Source: Pseudarthrobacter sp. PS3-L1
GTDB lineage: Bacteria; Actinomycetota; Actinomycetes; Actinomycetales; Micrococcaceae
DNA length: 64,000 nucleotides
Direction: 5' to 3'
Assembly: GCF_030063285.1 (NCBI RefSeq)
Contig: NZ_JASISU010000002.1
Coordinates: forward strand, 620,001-684,000
Below, piece by piece: positions 37,876-48,191 of the stretch. The number at the start of each line of letters is the position of its first letter. Within the stretch, counting starts at the first letter, position 1. A program made the translations under genes and the position numbers. Under the pieces are notes generated by a model that was given only the letters and a program-made list of their open reading frames with translations, searched no databases and was not told where the DNA came from.

Positions 37876-38625
37876 TCAGAGAACCTTGGACAGGAAATCC
37901 TGGGTTCGCTGCTGCTGTGGGTTGTCAAAGAGCACTTCCGGCACGCCCTCTTCACAGATGACGCCGTCAGCCATGAACAAGACCCGGTCGGCAACTTCCC
38001 GGGCGAAGCCCATCTCGTGGGTTACCAGCACCATTGTCATACCTGACTTGGCCAGGTCCTTGATGACTTGCAGCACCTCCCCCACCATTTCAGGATCAAG
38101 TGCCGACGTGGCCTCGTCGAACAGCATAATGTCAGGATTCATGGCGAGTGCACGGGCGATCGCCACACGCTGCTTCTGGCCCCCAGAAAGCGAGGCCGGA
38201 CGGGCGTCCGCCTTTTCCGTCAGGCCTACCCGCTCAAGAAGCTTGAGTGCGGAAACCCTGGCTTCCTTCGTCGTTTCCTTCTTGAGCTCCACGGGGGCCA
38301 ACATGATGTTCTCGATGACGCTCATATGTGGGAAGAGGTTAAAGTGCTGGAACACCATGCCTACGTGGCGCCGGACTTCGTTGATGTCTACTTTGGGGTC
38401 GGCAACGTTGAACCCGTCAACTCGCACTTCGCCGGCAGTGATCTCATCGAGCTTGTTCAGGCAGCGCAGAAAGGTTGATTTACCCGACCCTGATGGGCCA
38501 ATCACGCAGACGACTTCGCCCTCCGCTACGTGGGCATTGATGCCTTTGAGGACCTCGTTGGACCCAAATGATTTTTTGAGTCCCTTGACGGAGATCTTGG
38601 TCGGTGCAATCGTTTCGGTGCTCAC
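37876..38625 (-). CDS. Polar amino acid ABC transporter ATP-binding protein (GlnQ-like)
   Basis: A 249-residue ABC ATPase of the polar amino acid uptake family. Walker [10 protein letters not shown] (about residues 40-48), the Q-loop [10 protein letters not shown], signature [15 protein letters not shown] and Walker [15 protein letters not shown] are all intact, with the H-loop [12 protein letters not shown]. The GTG start overlaps the upstream permease stop by four bases (GTGA), so the two are translationally coupled. Its position between glnA and glnE suggests import of glutamine, glutamate or another nitrogen source, but specificity is not proven. Confidence 0.94.
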   Translation of the reverse strand: MSTETIAPTKISVKGLKKSFGSNEVLKGINAHVAEGEVVCVIGPSGSGKSTFLRCLNKLDEITAGEVRVDGFNVADPKVDINEVRRHVGMVFQHFNLFPHMSVIENIMLAPVELKKETTKEARVSALKLLERVGLTEKADARPASLSGGQKQRVAIARALAMNPDIMLFDEATSALDPEMVGEVLQVIKDLAKSGMTMVLVTHEMGFAREVADRVLFMADGVICEEGVPEVLFDNPQQQRTQDFLSKVL

Positions 38626-40157
38626 TTGTTGAACCTCTTATCCACAGCGTTGGCCAGTTTGGTCAGCAGCATGATGACGACGAAATACATCACGGCCACA
38701 ATAAACAGTGTTTCGGTGATGCGGAAGTTTCCCGCGTAGATCTGCTGGCCCTGGTACAGGAGTTCGGCGAAACCAATCGCTAGCAGAAGCGAGCTGTCCT
38801 TGAGCATGATGATCAGTTGGTTGATCAGGGACGGTGTCATGATCTTGAATGCTTGCGGAACAACAACCTTTTGCATCGACTTGTTGTAACCCAAACCTAG
38901 GCTTCGGCTTGCTTCAAGCTGGCCCGGATCCACTGACTGGATGGCACCACGGACGATCTCGGTAATGTACGCCGCTGAGTTCAGGCTCAAGGTCAGCACA
39001 GCAGCGACCCAGATATCAATGGGCTGGCCGGTCAACTGCGGTATGCCGAAGTAGAAGAAGAATGCCCACACCAGGAGCGGGGTCCCCCGGAAGATATTAA
39101 CAAAGGTGGTGGCTACGCCGCGCAGGACGATGTTGGTGGAGATTTTGAGGAATCCCATCAGCAGTCCGATCACCATAGCCACAGCGAAGGAGATTGCCGT
39201 GACGAGGACTGTGTTCCCCAGGCCCTTCATAAGGGCGGGAAAGCTGTTGCCCAACAAATCCCAGAAGGAAGACTCAGCGACCTGCTCCGGGTTCTTCAGG
39301 TAGGTGTCGAGGATTGCCTGGTACTGCCCGTTATCCTTCAGTTCTGCCAAGCCCGTGTTAAACGCCGCAAGGAGTTCTGGATTCTGGCCCTTGTTCACGG
39401 CAAATCCGTAGGATCCGCCAGCTTCTTTGTCGGTAACGGCCTTCAGCCCGTTGTTCTGGCTAATGCCATACGCGAGCACCGGATAGTCATCAAAAACAGC
39501 TACGGCGTTGCCGGACTTCACCAGTTCGTACATCGTGGCAGATTGGTCCAGTGGCTGCACGGTAAACCCATACTGGTCCGCAATAGAATTTGCGAAGGTC
39601 TCGCCTTCGCTGCCCGTCTTGGCAGTCACTGTCTTGCCACGAAGATCCTCGTACGTTTTGATGTCTTCGTTGTTCTTGGCCACGGCCATCTGGACACCGG
39701 ACTCGAAGTACGGGTCCGAAAAGTCGTAGATTGCTTTGCGGGCATCAGTGATGGACATTCCGGCTATCACGCCGTCCACCTGGTTGGAGGACAGCGCCTG
39801 GAGCGCAGCGTTGAAACCCAACGATTTGATCTGGACCTGGAAGCCCTGGGTTTTGGCCACTTCACGGATGATGTCCATGTCAATGCCGGTAAGCTCACCA
39901 CTACCGTCACGGAATTCGAACGGCGCGAACGTGGTGTCCGTACCAATCACATAGTCCTTGCCGTCAACTGCCAACGGAGGCTGCACAGCCGCCTCCTGCC
40001 CCAGGATGGTCTGCGAGGGGGCAGATCCCTGGGGTGTCGTGACCGGTGCGGCGACGGCGCCTGTCACGCCAAGGAGCATGGCTGCGGCTGCAAGCCACGC
40101 TCCCAGAGCAGTTCGTGACCGCAACGCGCGGCTCCTGGAGTGATGGACTGTGCGCAA
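38622..40157 (-). CDS. Fused substrate-binding/permease protein of a polar amino acid ABC transporter
   Basis: A 511-residue fusion of a periplasmic-type solute-binding domain and a membrane permease. After a signal peptide-like start (basic residues then [19 protein letters not shown]), the SBP_bac_3 domain runs to about residue 275 ([34 protein letters not shown]). The permease half follows with five or so helices and the EAA loop [21 protein letters not shown]. The TTG start at 40157 is preceded at seven bases by AGAGGT; the frame is open to 40202 but without a signal. Such fusions occur in firmicutes and actinobacteria and remove the need for a separate lipoprotein. Confidence 0.92.
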   Translation of the reverse strand: MRTVHHSRSRALRSRTALGAWLAAAAMLLGVTGAVAAPVTTPQGSAPSQTILGQEAAVQPPLAVDGKDYVIGTDTTFAPFEFRDGSGELTGIDMDIIREVAKTQGFQVQIKSLGFNAALQALSSNQVDGVIAGMSITDARKAIYDFSDPYFESGVQMAVAKNNEDIKTYEDLRGKTVTAKTGSEGETFANSIADQYGFTVQPLDQSATMYELVKSGNAVAVFDDYPVLAYGISQNNGLKAVTDKEAGGSYGFAVNKGQNPELLAAFNTGLAELKDNGQYQAILDTYLKNPEQVAESSFWDLLGNSFPALMKGLGNTVLVTAISFAVAMVIGLLMGFLKISTNIVLRGVATTFVNIFRGTPLLVWAFFFYFGIPQLTGQPIDIWVAAVLTLSLNSAAYITEIVRGAIQSVDPGQLEASRSLGLGYNKSMQKVVVPQAFKIMTPSLINQLIIMLKDSSLLLAIGFAELLYQGQQIYAGNFRITETLFIVAVMYFVVIMLLTKLANAVDKRFNK

Positions 40158-40265
40158 GGTTGCACCTCTTGAATCGGCGGGATACCGGCGCCAGGCCGGC
40201 AAAGTACTCAGTAGAGGTTACCCTCTTGCCACTCTGCTGTGGCGAAGCTCTCCGGCGCGGGGAGG

Positions 40266-43200
40266 CTAGTGGCCGTAAAAAACTCGTTCAAAGACTCCCC
40301 TGGCCATCCTGCTGTGCCGAAGGTAGTCCTCCTCAAGTGCCGTTGCATTGCCGGGATCGTAGCCGCACCACCGTGCAATTGCCTCAAGGTCACGCCGGGA
40401 AGAGGGCAGCAGATCCGAGGCTTTTCCAGTCCAGATCACGTTTGCGGAACGGATCCGGCTGGCCAACCGCCACGCCTGCGAAAGCACCGCTGCGTCATCG
40501 GCAGTGAGGAGTTCCAGTGTCACTGCAGCCGCAAGGGCTTGAATCGTTGATGTGGTCCGCAGCTCCGGGTGCTGCCCAGCATGCTGGAGTTGAAGGAGCT
40601 GAACGAGCCACTCCACATCGCTGAGTCCGCCGCGGCCCAGCTTGAGCTGCCGTGCTGGATCCGCCCCACGGGGAAGCCGTTCAGACTCCACTCGGGCTTT
40701 GACCCGGCGGACTTCGCGGGCGTCATTGTCTGACAGTTCAGCCGGATACCTGACAGGGTCAATCAGCGCCTTGAAGTCGGCCGCCAGGGCGTCGTCCCCT
40801 GCCATGGGACGGGCCCGCAGCAGCGCCTGCGCTTCCCAGATCAAAGACCAGCGGCGGTAGTACTCAGCGAACGAATCCAGGGAACGCACCATGGCACCAT
40901 TTTTCCCTTCGGGCCTGAGATCGGCATCAATCTGGAGCACGCGCTCGGCCATGATGGCTGGCTTCAGTGGCTGCGTCAGTAAGCTGGACAGCTTGCCCAC
41001 CAGGCGGCTTGCCTGCTGCTGTGCTTCAGCATCTGAGAACCCTGGCAGCGCACGGTACACGTACATCACGTCGGCGTCTGAACCGTAACCAATCTCCCGT
41101 CCCCCCTGGCGACCCATCGCGACCACCAGGACCGCAGCCTTCAGCGGCCCCGTCGCCGAGACAACGTTTTCGGCTACCCGCAGGGCACCCAAAACAGCTG
41201 CCCTGTCTGTGTCAGCAAGTGCCGCACCAACGGCATCCTGGCTGAGGAGCCCCGCAGAGTCCGCAATCGAAATGCGAAGAATCTCCCGACGCCGGATAAG
41301 GCGAATGAGTCGCATGGCGTTTTCGGGATCCGCATGCCTGGACATTTTCGAGGTAATTTCCTGCCACTGCGCCTCAAAGGTGAGCGGCACAAGCTCTTTG
41401 TCAGAACCCAGCCACGCCACCGACTCAGGGGAAACTTCGAGAAGATCGGCAATCAACCGTGAATTGGACAGCACATGGCACAGCCGCTCCGCAGCGGCCG
41501 TCGAGTCCCGGAGTAGGCCCAGATACCAGTGCGTGGTGCCGAGAGTTTCGCTGACCCGCCGAAACGCAAGAAGGCCAGCATCCGGATCGACACCCTGCGC
41601 CAACCAGTCCAGCAGCACGGGCAGCAGCTGGCGCTGGAGTGCAGCACGCCGGCTCAGGCCCGCCGTCAGGGCAGCAATATGGCGCATGGCTCCCTGCGGA
41701 TCGCGGTAGCCGAGGGCAGCCAGCCGACTCTGGGCGGCCTCCGGGGTCAGGCTTGCTTCTTCGCTGCTGAGCCGGGCCGTGGAGTTGAGGAGCGGACGGT
41801 AGAAGATGCGTTCGTGTAGCTCCCGAACGGATTTTTTGGTTTTCAGCCACGTAGCCATGAGTGCGTCGGGGTGGGGCCGGCCGGTGGCGAACGGACCGAG
41901 CATCGCTTTCGCGAGGGAACGCAGCGCTTCGTCGCGCACCGGCAGCAAATGCGTCCGGCGGAGTTGGAACAGCTGGATACGGTGCTCCATGACCCGAAGG
42001 TACCTGTAGGCGTGGTCAAACGCGGCAGCATCCGAACGTCCAATGTAGCCACCGGCGGAGAGCGCCGTGATCGCCGAGGTCGTGTCCCGGCAGCGGAGGG
42101 ATTCATCTGACTTTCCGTGAACAAGCTGCAGTAACTGAACAGTGAATTCGACATCACGCAGGCCGCCCCGTCCGAGCTTGATCTGCCGCTGCTGTTCGGC
42201 AGCCGGGATGTGTTCTGTCACGCGGCGCCGCATAGCCTGCACCGACTCAACAAAGCCGTCACGTCCTGCGGAGGCCCAGATCAGCGGCTCAACAGCGCTC
42301 TCATACCGCTTTCCGAGCTCTGCATCGCCGGCGATGGTGCGTGCCTTGAGGAGCGCCTGGAACTCCCAGCTTTGGGCCCACCGTGCGTAGTACGTTTCGT
42401 GGGAGGCCAGGGTGCGCACCAGGGGGCCGGATTTACCTTCAGGGCGAAGATTCGCGTCCACCTCCCAAAGACCTGGCTCCCGTCCCGGTGCACCGATGGC
42501 TCTGGAGATACCGCTGGCTAACGCTGTGCCGATGGTAGTTGCCTCGGCATCCCCGAGCCCGCCTGCGTCAATGACGTAGATGACGTCGACGTCGGAGATG
42601 TAGTTCAGCTCGCGGGCGCCACATTTGCCCATCCCAATCACAGCAAGTCCTACCGCTGCGATCTCGGAGGCGCTGAACTGCCCTGCCGCCTCGGCACGAG
42701 AGACTGCGAGTGCAGCCTCAATGGCCGCCCCGGCCAAATCAGCCAGTTCGGCTCCGGCAGCAGGCATGAAGTCCAGAGGGTCTGCGGCACATAGATCCTT
42801 GATGGCCAGGTCCACGACGCCGCGCCGGTAAGCGGCGCGCAGGGCAACGTACGCCTCTGGTCCCGTCACTCCTGCAACCGGCCGTGCAGCTTTCGGATCC
42901 GCTGCCACTGATGTGAGCAGCTGCTCACGTATCTTCCGAGGATCTGCCTGGATGGGCTCGGGGCTGACGCGGACGTCAAAGGCTGACAGATGGTTGGGAT
43001 GGCGAATCAGGAACTCTGCAAGAGCCTCCGATGCACCCAGAACCCGGTAGAGGGGTTCGCTCGTCGCAAGGTCAGCTGCCGCCAGGTTTTTCAGGCCGGG
43101 ATGTTTCTCAATAAGGCGCACCAGTGACTGCAGTGCTGTATCCGGATTTGCGGCAAGGTGCAGCCCCGCAAAGAGCTGCTCCCTGTCCAGGCCTTCCAAC

Positions 43201-43277
43201 TCGGGAGCGGCCAGGAAACGCTCACCCTTCTCCAGGTCACTGAAGCCCGCCGATATCAGTTGTCGTGCAAGGCTCAT
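40266..43277 (-). CDS. glnE: Bifunctional glutamine synthetase adenylyltransferase/deadenylase
   Basis: GlnE (1003 residues) adds and removes AMP on the regulatory tyrosine of GlnA. It has two nucleotidyltransferase domains joined by a helical linker. The N-terminal one shows GMGKCGARELNYISDVDVIYV (about residues 215-235) and the C-terminal one VAMGRQGGREIGYGSDADVMY (about 700-720), each with the catalytic Asp-x-Asp. Each is followed by a LGRGGLxDVE motif. The gene starts 6 bp after glnA2, implying co-transcription. The substrate GlnA is encoded upstream with its target tyrosine intact. Confidence 0.96.
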   Translation of the reverse strand: MSLARQLISAGFSDLEKGERFLAAPELEGLDREQLFAGLHLAANPDTALQSLVRLIEKHPGLKNLAAADLATSEPLYRVLGASEALAEFLIRHPNHLSAFDVRVSPEPIQADPRKIREQLLTSVAADPKAARPVAGVTGPEAYVALRAAYRRGVVDLAIKDLCAADPLDFMPAAGAELADLAGAAIEAALAVSRAEAAGQFSASEIAAVGLAVIGMGKCGARELNYISDVDVIYVIDAGGLGDAEATTIGTALASGISRAIGAPGREPGLWEVDANLRPEGKSGPLVRTLASHETYYARWAQSWEFQALLKARTIAGDAELGKRYESAVEPLIWASAGRDGFVESVQAMRRRVTEHIPAAEQQRQIKLGRGGLRDVEFTVQLLQLVHGKSDESLRCRDTTSAITALSAGGYIGRSDAAAFDHAYRYLRVMEHRIQLFQLRRTHLLPVRDEALRSLAKAMLGPFATGRPHPDALMATWLKTKKSVRELHERIFYRPLLNSTARLSSEEASLTPEAAQSRLAALGYRDPQGAMRHIAALTAGLSRRAALQRQLLPVLLDWLAQGVDPDAGLLAFRRVSETLGTTHWYLGLLRDSTAAAERLCHVLSNSRLIADLLEVSPESVAWLGSDKELVPLTFEAQWQEITSKMSRHADPENAMRLIRLIRRREILRISIADSAGLLSQDAVGAALADTDRAAVLGALRVAENVVSATGPLKAAVLVVAMGRQGGREIGYGSDADVMYVYRALPGFSDAEAQQQASRLVGKLSSLLTQPLKPAIMAERVLQIDADLRPEGKNGAMVRSLDSFAEYYRRWSLIWEAQALLRARPMAGDDALAADFKALIDPVRYPAELSDNDAREVRRVKARVESERLPRGADPARQLKLGRGGLSDVEWLVQLLQLQHAGQHPELRTTSTIQALAAAVTLELLTADDAAVLSQAWRLASRIRSANVIWTGKASDLLPSSRRDLEAIARWCGYDPGNATALEEDYLRHSRMARGVFERVFYGH

Positions 43278-43283
43278 GGGTGG

Positions 43284-44624
43284 CTACAGGATGCCCAGGT
43301 TGCGCTGCAGTTCATAGGGTGTCACCTGGAGGCGATAGTCCTGCCACTCGGCACGCTTGTTGCGCAGGAAGTGTTCGAAGACCTGTTCTCCCAGGATTTC
43401 TGGCATGAGCTCCGAATCTTCCATGGCGCGGATTGCGTCGTGCAGGCTGGCAGGCAACGGGTCATGGCCCATGGCCCTGCGTTCGGCCGAACTCAGCGAC
43501 CAGACGTCATCTTCGGCTGCGGCGGGCAGTTCATAGCCCTCCTCGATACCTTTGAGGCCGGCTCCGAGCAGGCTCGCATAGGCCAGGTACGGGTTTGCCG
43601 CCGAATCGATCCCGCGGTATTCGATGCGCGCGGACTGTCCCTTGCCCGGCTTGTACAGCGGGACGCGGACCAGTGCAGAACGGTTGTTATGGCCCCAGCT
43701 GAGGTAGCTCGGCGCTTCCCCGCCGCCCCAGAGCCGCTTGTAGGAATTCACGAACTGATTCGTCACGGCCGTGAACTCGGGTGCGTGGCGAAGAATACCG
43801 GCAATAAACTGTCGCGCAGTTTCTGACAGCTGAAACTCTGCTCCGGCCTCATAAAACGCGTTGGTATCGCCCTCAAAAAGCGAAAAGTGGGTGTGCATGC
43901 CGGAACCGGGGTGGGCAGTGAATGGCTTAGGCATGAACGTGGCGTAGGTATTCTGCTGCAGGGCCACCTCCTTGATGACGGTCCGGAATGTCATCAGGTT
44001 GTCGGCCGTCTGGAGCGCATCCGCGTAGCGCAGGTCGATCTCGTTCTGCCCCGGCCCCGCCTCATGGTGGCTGAACTCGACGGAGATTCCCACGGATTCC
44101 AGCATGGCAACTGCAGTCCGTCGGAAGTCCTGCGCCACGCCACCCGGAACGTGATCGAAATAGCCGCCTTCATCAACGGGCACCGGTGCGCCGTCGGGTC
44201 CGGGTTCCTGGGATTTCAAGAGGTAGAACTCCACCTCGGGATGCGTATAGCAGGTGAAGCCCATATCCGCAGCCTTGGCGAGGGTCCGTTTGAGGACGTT
44301 ACGGGGATCTGCTGCGGAAGGTTCGCCGTCGGGAGTCAGAATGTCGCAGAACATCCTCGACGTCTGCTCTGTTTCACCGCGCCAGGGCAGGATCTGGAAC
44401 GTCGATGGATCCGGCTGCAGGAGCATATCGGATTCAAAAACCCGTGCGAGCCCTTCAATGGCCGAACCGTCGAATCCGAGGCCTTCCTCGAAGGCACCCT
44501 CAACTTCTGCCGGTGCCAGCGCCACCGATTTCAGCGACCCCACCACATCGGTGAACCACAGACGGACAAAACGGACGTCGCGCTCTTCAATTGTGCGCAG
44601 GACAAATTCTTGCTGGCGGTCCAT
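43284..44624 (-). CDS. glnA2: Type I glutamine synthetase (GlnA2-like, short form)
   Basis: This 446-residue glutamine synthetase has the usual sites: GFDGSAIEGLARVFESDM, HHEAGPGQNEIDLRY, and HPGSGMHTHFSLFE, with NRSALVRVP near the C-terminal domain. It is about 28 residues shorter than the GlnA encoded at 35264 and its loop YELPAAAEDDVWSL differs from the adenylylation loop of the beta type, so GlnE control is doubtful. By position (next to glnE, same strand) it matches mycobacterial glnA2. A role in gamma-glutamyl compounds rather than bulk ammonia assimilation is possible. Confidence 0.93.
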   Translation of the reverse strand: MDRQQEFVLRTIEERDVRFVRLWFTDVVGSLKSVALAPAEVEGAFEEGLGFDGSAIEGLARVFESDMLLQPDPSTFQILPWRGETEQTSRMFCDILTPDGEPSAADPRNVLKRTLAKAADMGFTCYTHPEVEFYLLKSQEPGPDGAPVPVDEGGYFDHVPGGVAQDFRRTAVAMLESVGISVEFSHHEAGPGQNEIDLRYADALQTADNLMTFRTVIKEVALQQNTYATFMPKPFTAHPGSGMHTHFSLFEGDTNAFYEAGAEFQLSETARQFIAGILRHAPEFTAVTNQFVNSYKRLWGGGEAPSYLSWGHNNRSALVRVPLYKPGKGQSARIEYRGIDSAANPYLAYASLLGAGLKGIEEGYELPAAAEDDVWSLSSAERRAMGHDPLPASLHDAIRAMEDSELMPEILGEQVFEHFLRNKRAEWQDYRLQVTPYELQRNLGIL

Positions 44625-44903
44625 GGTTGCCTTTCTCCGGTCTGCAATCTCGCAGCGGATCCCGTGAAGCAGGGACCTGCGGCAGTTCTTCCATCACCTT
44701 ACTCAGCATTGGCTGCCGATGCTGGCGTGACCCGACCCCGTAACACAGGGTTTACCAGCCACCGCACGCACCCCACCGGACGCGTCGGTCCACCTGAAGG
44801 GTTCACGCACGCCGTTGTCCCCTGGTGGGCCGGCCCCTAGTCATGGACGGACAGGGGCCAGCACAGGTGGCATCGAACGCATGCGCACCGCTACGCTCAA
44901 GCC

Positions 44904-45797
44904 ATGGCCCCCACCAGCATTCCTGATGACAGCACGCCCGCCGAGACCCCAGCGCCCTATGGCACAGGGCCAACCGCCGCCGCGCCGACGCCCGGTAAGC
45001 CAGGAGGCAGGGTCCGCACCCATCATCTGCAGCAGTTCAAAAACCAGGGCCAAAAATTTGCCATGTTGACTGCCTACGAGCAGTACTCGGCGGAAATCTT
45101 TGATGCGGCAGGCATCGAAGTTCTCCTCGTGGGCGACTCCGCCTCGAACAATGTCTTTGGGAACGAAACAAGCCTGCCCGTGACGGTGGATGAACTCCTT
45201 CCCCTCTGCCGCGCGGTCTCGCGCAGCGCCAACCGGGCGTTGGTGGTGGCGGATCTGCCCTTCGGAAGCTACGAAGTTTCGCCCCAACAGGGTATTGCCA
45301 CAGGCGTTCGGTTCCTTAAGGAGGGACGGGCGCATGCCGTCAAAATCGAAGGCGGCGCATTTTACGCCGAGACAGTCCGCGCCATGGTCCAGGCTGGCGT
45401 CCCCGTCATGGCCCACATTGGTTTTACCCCGCAGAGCGAACACGTGCTGGGTGGCTACCGCGTCCAGGGACGCGGCGAGGATGCCGACCGCCTGATAGCT
45501 GATGCAGTGGCACTGGCTGACGCTGGCGCTTTCGCTGTGCTGATGGAAATGGTCCCCCAGGCAACGGCCGCAGCAGTAGATGCCGCCGTCGGTGTTCCTA
45601 CCGTTGGAATTGGTGCCGGAAACGCCACGACTGGTCAGGTTTTGGTCTGGCAGGACATGGTCGGGCTGCGTGGTGGAAAAATGGCAAAGTTCGTGAAGCA
45701 GTATGCTGACATCCGTTCAACGCTGCACAGTGCCGCCCAGGAGTTTTCCGCAGAGGTCAAATCGGGGACATTCCCGGGACCGGAGCACTCTTTCTGA
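44904..45797 (+). CDS. panB: 3-methyl-2-oxobutanoate hydroxymethyltransferase
   Basis: PanB (297 residues) makes ketopantoate, the first step of pantothenate and coenzyme A synthesis, using methylene-tetrahydrofolate. Visible family blocks are KFAMLTAYEQYSAEIFDAAG, LLVGDSASNNVFGNETSLPV (Mg ligand Asp), AVKIEGG, HIGFTPQSEHVLGGY and VPTVGIGAG. The N-terminal 40 residues are Pro/Ala rich and variable. It is monocistronic, overlapping tail-to-tail with the ATPase remnant. Confidence 0.95.
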   Translation: MAPTSIPDDSTPAETPAPYGTGPTAAAPTPGKPGGRVRTHHLQQFKNQGQKFAMLTAYEQYSAEIFDAAGIEVLLVGDSASNNVFGNETSLPVTVDELLPLCRAVSRSANRALVVADLPFGSYEVSPQQGIATGVRFLKEGRAHAVKIEGGAFYAETVRAMVQAGVPVMAHIGFTPQSEHVLGGYRVQGRGEDADRLIADAVALADAGAFAVLMEMVPQATAAAVDAAVGVPTVGIGAGNATTGQVLVWQDMVGLRGGKMAKFVKQYADIRSTLHSAAQEFSAEVKSGTFPGPEHSF

Positions 45798-46189
45798 CAG
45801 CTGAGGCGAGCTGTTCCACGAGGGTATCGAGGCCGGCATCCGCTAGCTGACTGCGTGTATCTACGATGATGACGGGTGCTACCCCCAGCGGTTCGGCCCG
45901 CAGTTGCCAGTCATCCCACCGAGCCTGGTCCTGTTCCTGCGGGTGGTGCACGGGGTGCCTCTCCCGGGTCCGCCAGCGCTGTCGGGCTAGATCGGGCCCG
46001 GCATCGCACCACAGTTCGGGCACGACCGTGCGGGATGCCGCCCCTGCGTCGGCCAGCAGGAAATCCCTGTCCCTGGGAGCGAACCAGAAAGATTCCGCAA
46101 GCATGGGACCGGGCGAGGGTGGTTTTACCGGCTCCTGGCATTCCATTAACAAGAACCAGCGGACGCGTCAGTGGTACACCGGATTCCAC
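45757..46189 (-). pseudogene. P-loop AAA-type ATPase, internally deleted and frameshifted
   Basis: On the minus strand one frame gives RPLVLVNGMPGAGKTTLARS (Walker A) from a GTG near 46189. The rest of a typical small P-loop kinase/ATPase, LAESFWFAPRDRDFLLAD through DLARQRWRTRERHPVH, continues in another frame and runs to 45757. The join is around 46105-46110. In related P-loop proteins from memory, some 40-60 residues separate Walker A from the ESFWF block, whereas here they abut, so both a deletion and a frame change are inferred. The C-terminus overlaps panB by about 40 bp. Confidence 0.75.
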
Positions 46190-46196
46190 TGAAAGT

Positions 46197-46358
46197 TCAG
46201 TTCTCGTCCTTATCCCAGGCTTCGTTGCGGGCCTTGACCTTTTCAAGTGCACTGGCAGCCTCGTCCCGCGTTTCATAGGGTCCAATCAGTTGGCTCCAGT
46301 CTGACTGCCTGCCAACTTCAATCTCATGCGTGTTGACGTTGTACCAGTAATCGCCCAT
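46197..46358 (-). CDS. Small SPOR-like protein (53 residues)
   Basis: A 53-residue frame starts at ATG 46358, with GAAGGAG seven bases upstream, and stops at TGA 46197. The product [18 protein letters not shown]... continues with [21 protein letters not shown], which resembles the beta-alpha half of a SPOR domain (peptidoglycan-binding or small actinobacterial SPOR-type proteins) and ends acidic. No signal peptide is seen, so a cytoplasmic role is likely. It is divergent from map and ends just before the ATPase remnant. Confidence 0.85.
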   Translation of the reverse strand: MGDYWYNVNTHEIEVGRQSDWSQLIGPYETRDEAASALEKVKARNEAWDKDEN

Positions 46359-46442
46359 GACGGGGCTCCTTCATCCTTGGTTCGGCGACATTCACCCGTG
46401 TGGGGGTTCGTTGCGCTGTGTGCTGCCTTATATGATCAATCT

Positions 46443-47321
46443 ATGCCTTCCCACGCTTCCCCTGCACCCTCTGGCACCCTGACCCCAGGGACGCTGAGCC
46501 CCCGTCGGGACGTTCCGCAGGGCATTGCCCGCCCCGAATATGTTGGCCGGCCGGCGCCCGCCAAGTTCACCGGCTCAGAGGTGAAGTCCGCCGAGACTAT
46601 CGAAAAAATCCGGCATGCCAGCACCATCGCAGCCCGAGCGATCGTTGAGGTGGGCAAACACATAGTTCCAGGCGTCACCACGGATACCCTGGACCGGGTG
46701 GGGCACGAATTCCTTCTGGACCATGACGCATACCCTTCCACCCTGGGCTACAGGGGTTTTCCCAAGTCACTGTGTTCCTCGCTCAATGAAGTCATCTGCC
46801 ACGGAATCCCCGATTCCACGGTGGTCAACGACGGCGATATCCTCAATATCGATATCACCGCCTACATCAATGGCGTCCATGGCGACACCAACGTCACGTT
46901 CCTGGTAGGGGACGTCGATGAGGAATCCACCCTTCTCGTGGAACGCACAAGGGAGTCCCTGAACCGCGCCATCAAGGCTGTGGCGCCAGGCCGCGAGATC
47001 AACGTCATTGGGCGGGCCATCGAGTCCTATGCCAAGCGGTTCGGGTACGGAGTGGTCCGGGACTTCACGGGGCACGGGGTGGGTGAGGCTTTCCATACCG
47101 GCCTCATCATTCCGCACTACGACGCAGCGCCGGCCTACAGCACTGTGATCGAACCCGGGATGGTTTTCACCATCGAGCCAATGCTCACCCTCGGCACGGT
47201 TGAATGGGACATGTGGCCAGATGACTGGACGGTTGTCACCCGGGACCACAAGCGGACCGCGCAGTTTGAACACACGCTCCTGGTCACCGAGGCTGGAGCC
47301 GAGGTCCTGACCCTCCCCTGA
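46443..47321 (+). CDS. map: Methionine aminopeptidase, type I
   Basis: Map (292 residues) removes the N-terminal methionine of new proteins using a two-metal centre. The ligands are visible in [19 protein letters not shown] (two Asp), [11 protein letters not shown] (His), [10 protein letters not shown] (Glu) and [11 protein letters not shown] (Glu). An N-terminal extension of about 45 residues with [10 protein letters not shown] resembles the SH3-binding-like extension of mycobacterial MapB-type enzymes. The ATG at 46443 is chosen; the frame is open upstream without a start consistent with the family. It is divergent from the SPOR-like gene. Confidence 0.95.
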   Translation: MPSHASPAPSGTLTPGTLSPRRDVPQGIARPEYVGRPAPAKFTGSEVKSAETIEKIRHASTIAARAIVEVGKHIVPGVTTDTLDRVGHEFLLDHDAYPSTLGYRGFPKSLCSSLNEVICHGIPDSTVVNDGDILNIDITAYINGVHGDTNVTFLVGDVDEESTLLVERTRESLNRAIKAVAPGREINVIGRAIESYAKRFGYGVVRDFTGHGVGEAFHTGLIIPHYDAAPAYSTVIEPGMVFTIEPMLTLGTVEWDMWPDDWTVVTRDHKRTAQFEHTLLVTEAGAEVLTLP

Positions 47322-47385
47322 GTTTCCCGGTGGACCGTGCCGCGGCCGCCTTTGATCCTGCCAAAACCACGAACGGACAAACAAA

Positions 47386-48189
47386 GTGAGCAAGAAGGAC
47401 GAAAAGTCGCCCAAGCACGAACCGATGATCGGCATCGACATCGGCGGAACGGGCATCAAGGGTGGCATTGTCGACCTGAAAAAGGGGAAACTGATCGGCG
47501 ACCGATTCCGGGTTCCGACCCCGCAGCCAGCAACCCCCGACGCCGTTGCAGACGTGGTGGCCAAGGTTGTGGAGGAACTCAGCTCACGCGACGACGCGCC
47601 GTCACCATCCAGCCCGGTAGGCGTGACCTTCCCAGGCATCATCCAGCACGGCATTGTCCTGTCGGCGGCCAACGTAGACAAATCGTGGCTCAACACAGAT
47701 ATCGACGCACTGTTGACAAAGCGCCTCGGCCGGCCCGTTGAAGTTATCAACGACGCCGACGCAGCTGGCCTGGCTGAGGCCCGCTACGGCGCCGGCAAGG
47801 GCGTTGACGGCACGGTCATGGTGATCACTCTCGGCACCGGAATCGGTTCAGCATTTATCTTCAACGGGCAGTTGGTGCCCAACGCCGAGCTTGGCCACCT
47901 GGAGATCGACGGCTTTGATGCAGAAAGCAAAGCCTCAGCAGTCGCTCGGGAACGTGATGGCCTGAGCTGGGAAGAGTACAGCGTCCTGCTGCAGCGCTAC
48001 TTCTCCCATGTGGAGTTCCTCTTCTCCCCCGAGCTCTTCATCGTGGGCGGCGGAATTTCGAAGCGCGCCGACGAGTACCTGCCACGACTCGATCTCCGGA
48101 CCAAAATTGTTCCGGCGGAACTGAAGAATGAAGCAGGAATCGTGGGCGCGGCACTCGAAATCGCCGTCCACCACAACATCGCAAAATAA
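47386..48189 (+). CDS. ppgK: Polyphosphate glucokinase
   Basis: PpgK (267 residues) phosphorylates glucose using inorganic polyphosphate or ATP. The ROK-type phosphate loop IGIDIGGTGIKGGIVDL is near residue 16, followed by NDADAAGLAEARYG (catalytic Asp) and VITLGTGIGSAFIFNGQ. The glucose region ELGHLEIDGFDAESKAS matches PpgK rather than generic ROK kinases. The start is GTG 47386. It lies 64 bp after map, with the frameshifted SDR gene 2 bp after it. Confidence 0.94.
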   Translation: MSKKDEKSPKHEPMIGIDIGGTGIKGGIVDLKKGKLIGDRFRVPTPQPATPDAVADVVAKVVEELSSRDDAPSPSSPVGVTFPGIIQHGIVLSAANVDKSWLNTDIDALLTKRLGRPVEVINDADAAGLAEARYGAGKGVDGTVMVITLGTGIGSAFIFNGQLVPNAELGHLEIDGFDAESKASAVARERDGLSWEEYSVLLQRYFSHVEFLFSPELFIVGGGISKRADEYLPRLDLRTKIVPAELKNEAGIVGAALEIAVHHNIAK

Positions 48190-48191
48190 CT

